Source: Spectribacter hydrogenoxidans (GTDB lineage: Bacteria; Pseudomonadota; Gammaproteobacteria; Nevskiales; Salinisphaeraceae). Taken from it: a DNA stretch of 64,000 nucleotides. A model generated the notes under the pieces. The model was not told where the DNA came from. It made no database searches and saw only the letters and a program-made list of their open reading frames with translations. The DNA lies in assembly GCF_031846275.1 (NCBI RefSeq), contig NZ_JAVRIB010000003.1, positions 124,001-188,000 on the forward strand, read 5' to 3'. The position numbers were made by a program, and so were the translations under genes. Below, piece after piece: positions 59,771 through 64,000 of the stretch. The first letter of the stretch is position 1; each line of letters begins with the position of its first letter.

Positions 59771-60838
59771 TTACCCCCCGATATACGACATCTCTACCTT
59801 CTTTTCGCCGTCCGCCGGTGTTTCATCACCGGGCTCGCCACTGCGCAGTTCGGAGTAGCGATCCTCCCGGCGCCGCCACAGGCCGCCGAGGGCATCCGCC
59901 AGTTGCTCATCCGATGCGCCGCTGCGCATCAGGGCGCGCAGGTCGTAACCCCGGCTGCCGAACAGGCAGGTGAACAGCTTGCCCTCGGCGGACATGCGCA
60001 GGCGCCGGCAACCGCCGCAGAAAGGTTGGGTCACCGAGGCGATCACCCCGATTTCCCCCTGGCCGTCGGCATAGCGCCAGCGGTTGGCGACCTCGCCGGG
60101 ATGATTGGGCGGCAGGACCTCCACCGGCCAGCGGGCGGCGATGCGGTCGACCAGTTCCCGCGCCGGCAGCACCTCGTCCAGCCGCCAGCGGTTGGCGTTG
60201 CCCACATCCATGTACTCGATGAAGCGCAGGATGTGGCCGCTGCCACGGAAATGCTCGGCCATGGGCAGGATCTGATCGTCGTTGGTGCCGCGCTTGACCA
60301 CCATGTTGATCTTGATCGGGCCCAGTCCGGCGTCCGCCGCGGCGTCGATGCCATCGAGCACTCGCTGCACCGGGTAGTCGACGTCGGTCATCGCCCGGAA
60401 GGATTCGTCGTCGAGTCCGTCCAGGCTGACGTTGATCCGGTCGAGGCCGGCCTCGCGCAATCCGGCAGCCACCGCGGGCGTAAGCAGCGAGGCGTTGGTG
60501 GTCAGGGCAATATCGTCGATGCCCGGCACCGCGGACAGTGCCCCGATCAGCTTGTCCAGCTCCCGCCGCAGCAGCGGCTCGCCGCCGGTCAGCCGCAGCT
60601 TGCGCACGCCCAGCCCCGCGGCCAGCCGGGCGATGCGTTCGATTTCCTCGAAACTGAGCAGCTGCCGGCGGGCCAGGAATTCGAAATCGCGCCCGAACAT
60701 TTCCCGCGGCATGCAGTAGCGGCAACGGAAATTGCAGCGATCCGTGACCGATATGCGCAGATCGCGCAGGCCGCGGCCGAGCCGGTCCACCGGCTCGTCG
60801 GCACGCGCGGGATCGAGACGGGGAACGGCCCGTGTCAC
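59771..60838 (-). CDS. moaA: GTP 3',8-cyclase MoaA
   Basis: 355 residues. Radical-SAM cluster CNFRCRYC near residue 34, GGEPLLRREL, and the C-terminal second cluster cysteines in TQPFCGGCRRLRMSAEGKLFTCLFG. It catalyses the first step of molybdenum-cofactor synthesis. The usual C-terminal GG tail is present (SYIGG). The start overlaps the DUF971 stop by four bases. SoxC in this window depends on this cofactor. Confidence 0.95.
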   Translation of the reverse strand: MTRAVPRLDPARADEPVDRLGRGLRDLRISVTDRCNFRCRYCMPREMFGRDFEFLARRQLLSFEEIERIARLAAGLGVRKLRLTGGEPLLRRELDKLIGALSAVPGIDDIALTTNASLLTPAVAAGLREAGLDRINVSLDGLDDESFRAMTDVDYPVQRVLDGIDAAADAGLGPIKINMVVKRGTNDDQILPMAEHFRGSGHILRFIEYMDVGNANRWRLDEVLPARELVDRIAARWPVEVLPPNHPGEVANRWRYADGQGEIGVIASVTQPFCGGCRRLRMSAEGKLFTCLFGSRGYDLRALMRSGASDEQLADALGGLWRRREDRYSELRSGEPGDETPADGEKKVEMSYIGG

Positions 60839-61221
60839 GAGGACGCCTCCGCCTCGGCCGCTGCCACGCGTTCGCGGTAACGGCGCCAGTTTTCGGCGTA
60901 ATCGCGGCCCAGCTCGTAGAGTACCGCCCAGCTGTAGATGCCGGTGCGATGGCCGTCATCGAAACACAGCCGCACGGCGTACTGGCCGACCGGTTCCACC
61001 CGCTCGATATCCACGTCCTGCTTGCCGGTGACCAGCGTCGGCTCGCCGCCGCCGTGGCCACGCACCTCGGCCGAGGGCGAGAACACGCGCAGGTATTCAA
61101 ACGGCAGCGAGAACTCGGCGCCGTCGGCGAAGCGCACGTCCAGCACCCGGCTGCCGCGCCGCACGCGGATGTCTTCCGGCTCGGGCACCTGGGTGCGTTC
61201 GGTGGATGGCGTCTGATTCAT
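60835..61221 (-). CDS. DUF971 domain protein
   Basis: 128 residues. The core (IRVRRGSRVLDVRFADGAEFSLPFEYLRVFSPSAEVRGHG ... YAVRLCFDDGHRTGIYSWAVLYEL) matches DUF971, a small domain also found at the N-terminus of gamma-butyrobetaine hydroxylase and often encoded near Moco or Fe-S genes. The molecular role is unknown. It is coupled to moaA by ATGA. Confidence 0.88.
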   Translation of the reverse strand: MNQTPSTERTQVPEPEDIRVRRGSRVLDVRFADGAEFSLPFEYLRVFSPSAEVRGHGGGEPTLVTGKQDVDIERVEPVGQYAVRLCFDDGHRTGIYSWAVLYELGRDYAENWRRYRERVAAAEAEASS

Positions 61222-61262
61222 GCCCCGAGTCTACGCCCGGCGGCGGCGCTCACCCAAACGCG

Positions 61263-61508
61263 TCAACCGCCGCTGACCGGGGGAATCAGCGCGAGATGAT
61301 CACCGTCGGCAACCGCGTCGTCGCGCTGCACCAGGGTGTCGCCCTTCGCGCAGGCCGTGCGCGGCAAGTGGGCCACCATGTCCGGCAGTTCGGCCGCCAG
61401 CGCCTCCAACACATCGGCCACAGTGGCCTGACGCACCGGCAGTTCCACCCGGTACTGATCGCCGCAGATCGGCGCCAGTACGCCGTGTCCTTCAACCGTG
61501 ACCTGCAT
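61263..61508 (-). CDS. moaD: MoaD/ThiS-family sulfur-carrier protein
   Basis: 81 residues from ATG 61508 with GAGGTGGG upstream. A ubiquitin-like fold with C-terminal PPVSGG, whose last Gly is thiocarboxylated. In a cluster with moaA it most likely donates sulfur for molybdopterin synthesis; a ThiS-type role cannot be fully excluded. Partner MoaE is not in the window. Confidence 0.85.
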   Translation of the reverse strand: MQVTVEGHGVLAPICGDQYRVELPVRQATVADVLEALAAELPDMVAHLPRTACAKGDTLVQRDDAVADGDHLALIPPVSGG

Positions 61509-61547
61509 CACCCACCTCGATTGTTTCCACCCGGGCCACCAGCATAC

Positions 61548-62471
61548 TCACGGCGCCAGAGACGCGGCCAGTTCCGCCAAACTGGCCCGGTCGTGGATGT
61601 CGCCAGCGGCCAGTTCCACTCGGGTGATTGGCCAGCCGGCGAAGCGGCGGCGGATTTCCGTTTCGTAGTCGGCCTGACGCGCCCGCCGGGCCTGCAGGTA
61701 GGGATCGTCGCCACCCGCCGGCAGCAGCCGGTTCAGATACAGCCGGTCCACCGGAATCTCCAGCTCCGACAGCAGTGCCAGCAGCCGCGCGGTTTCCTCG
61801 ATCGGCAACCGTTCGGCGGTGAGCACGCCGCGGAAGGCCGCATCCTGCTGCAGGCGTTCGCGCACCCGGCGGTAGCAACGGGCCCTTTCGCGCAGGCGTG
61901 TGAGCACCCGATCCTCGGTGTCGGGCTCGTGACCGGCCAGATTGCGCCACATCGACCGCAGGCCGGTGACCTTCTCGCGCTGGCGGCGCAGACCGGCAAC
62001 CCAGCTGCCGAGCATGTCCGGCAGGCTCAGCAGTCGCAGGGTATGGCCGCTGGGCGCGGTGTCGAACACGACATGGTCGAAGCCCTCGCCCGCGTCCGTG
62101 ATCAGGTCGCAGATGCGGTCGAACAGCGCCGCCTCGAGCGTCCCCGGCGCCTGCAGGGCCAGCGCCAAATGCCGTTCCAGCGCCGGCATTACCTCGGGGC
62201 TGACGCTGGTTTCCGCATCCGCCAGGATCCCGTCGACATAAACACGGGCCCGGGCCGCGGCGTCGATTTCCAGCGCCCACAGGGGACCCTGCACGCGGGT
62301 GGGCTGATCGGCGAGGTCCGCGCCCAGCAGGTCCGCGGTGGAATGGGCGGGGTCGGTGGATACCAGCAGTACCCGAGCGCCCTCTTCGGCCAGCCGCCAG
62401 GCCGTGGCCGCAGCCAGGGTGGTCTTGCCTACCCCGCCCTTGCCGCCGAACAGCAGCAGCGGCGCGGTCAA
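61548..62471 (-). CDS. ArsA/Get3-family ATPase
   Basis: 307 residues. Deviant Walker A GGKGGVGKTTLAAATA, STDPAHSTADLLG switch, FDTAPSGHTLRLLSLP and a single ATPase half, so it would act as a homodimer. No CxxC or arsenite cysteines are apparent, so an arsenic role is unlikely. It overlaps the preceding CC-terminal protein gene by ATGA. The cstA-CC protein-ArsA order suggests a membrane or assembly function linked to CstA. Confidence 0.87.
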   Translation of the reverse strand: MTAPLLLFGGKGGVGKTTLAAATAWRLAEEGARVLLVSTDPAHSTADLLGADLADQPTRVQGPLWALEIDAAARARVYVDGILADAETSVSPEVMPALERHLALALQAPGTLEAALFDRICDLITDAGEGFDHVVFDTAPSGHTLRLLSLPDMLGSWVAGLRRQREKVTGLRSMWRNLAGHEPDTEDRVLTRLRERARCYRRVRERLQQDAAFRGVLTAERLPIEETARLLALLSELEIPVDRLYLNRLLPAGGDDPYLQARRARQADYETEIRRRFAGWPITRVELAAGDIHDRASLAELAASLAP

Positions 62472-62736
62472 CAGCAGATTCCGCCTACTGGCATGTGCTC
62501 CAGGCCCTCGCGGCGATGCTGCTGGTGGCAGGCCTCAATCAGGTCCGGATACAGCGCCAGGGCCAGGTAGTCCGCCGGCCCGGGCACCCCCATCGCCTCC
62601 AGATACAACAGCGTCACCAGCGTGTCCTCCTGGGTGCGGATCTCGCGCGCCAGGGCCGCCCGCCAGGGCGCGATGAACAACTGATCGTGGAAGGTATTGA
62701 GCGCCCGCCAGCCGCGTCCCAGCCGATCCCGCCAGT

Positions 62737-62740
<4 letters not shown>
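62468..62740 (-). CDS. Small protein ending in Cys-Cys (cory-CC-star-like)
   Basis: 90 residues, basic and mostly helical (RLGRGWRALNTFHDQLFIAPWRAALAREIRTQEDTLVTLLYLEAMGVPGPADYLALALYPDLIEACH), ending PVGGICC at the stop. The terminal Cys pair and its place between cstA and an ArsA-like ATPase match the family I remember as cory-CC-star. The function is unknown. Both ends overlap neighbours by four bases. Confidence 0.75.

Positions 62741-64000
<1,260 letters not shown>

Noticed and set aside
61548..62471. Arsenite pump ATPase (ArsA) as the function
   Set aside because: It is a single ATPase half without visible arsenite-binding cysteines, and no arsB or arsR is near.

Overview
The window looks like chromosome of a GC-rich, sulfur-oxidising gammaproteobacterium. 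Evidence: a complete Sox gene set, sulfide:quinone oxidoreductase and persulfide dioxygenase, Moco biosynthesis genes, and gammaproteobacterial housekeeping blocks (nnr-tsaE-amiB / mutL-miaA-hfq-hflX-hflK-hflC and pcnB-folK-dnk-panB-panC-panD-pgi). Many exported proteins are acidic, which may hint at a saline habitat. I cannot name genus or species. No rRNA or CRISPR array was seen.

Layout. (1) 1-7739, minus strand: mutL, miaA, hfq, hflX, hflK, hflC, a DUF2065 gene and the start of hisZ. (2) 7862-34084: a sulfur and respiration block. It holds a thioredoxin-like protein, a DsrE-like protein, a split YeeE/YedE transporter, a small lipoprotein, an unknown protein, a tandem rhodanese, an MBL-fold protein, soxCDYZAXB, an unknown secreted protein, a FadL-type porin, a cbb3-type oxidase operon, SulP, persulfide dioxygenase, SQR, a CsoR/CstR-type regulator, a TSUP exporter and a second YeeE/YedE pair. 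(3) 34095-43972, minus strand: pcnB, folK, dnk, panB, panC, panD, pgi, nnr, tsaE, amiB. Regions 1 and 3 are the two halves of one gene string that is contiguous in E. coli (nnr-tsaE-amiB-mutL-miaA-hfq-hflXKC), so block 2 sits exactly at the amiB/mutL joint. (4) 44040-59611: tRNA-Glu(CUC) followed by an integrated island with a tyrosine integrase and a 17-bp direct repeat of the tRNA 3' end at each boundary. The cargo is two convergent three-gene operons. One matches the Shango anti-phage system (TerB-domain protein, ATPase, helicase). The other is a D12-class adenine methyltransferase, a HerA ATPase and a NurA nuclease. IS3-family remnants and an intact-looking ISL3-family element lie near the right end. 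(5) 59771-64000, minus strand: cstA (partial), a small CC-terminal protein, an ArsA-like ATPase, moaD, a DUF971 gene and moaA.

How the genes fit together. SQR and persulfide dioxygenase oxidise sulfide and persulfide, and SoxAX/YZ/B/CD oxidise thiosulfate in the periplasm. YeeE/YedE, TSUP and SulP proteins probably move sulfur species across the inner membrane. The cbb3-type oxidase can receive the electrons. SoxC needs molybdenum cofactor, and moaA/moaD are in the window. Four 16-bp inverted repeats of the form ATAC-N2-N4-N2-GTAT (the fourth degenerate) lie upstream of the CstR-like gene, the yeeE/dsrE pair, the sox/MBL pair and the fadL/secreted-protein pair. They suggest one persulfide-responsive regulon.

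The most interesting part is the island cargo: a recognisable Shango trio packed tail to tail with a methyltransferase-HerA-NurA trio that I do not recognise as a named defence system.
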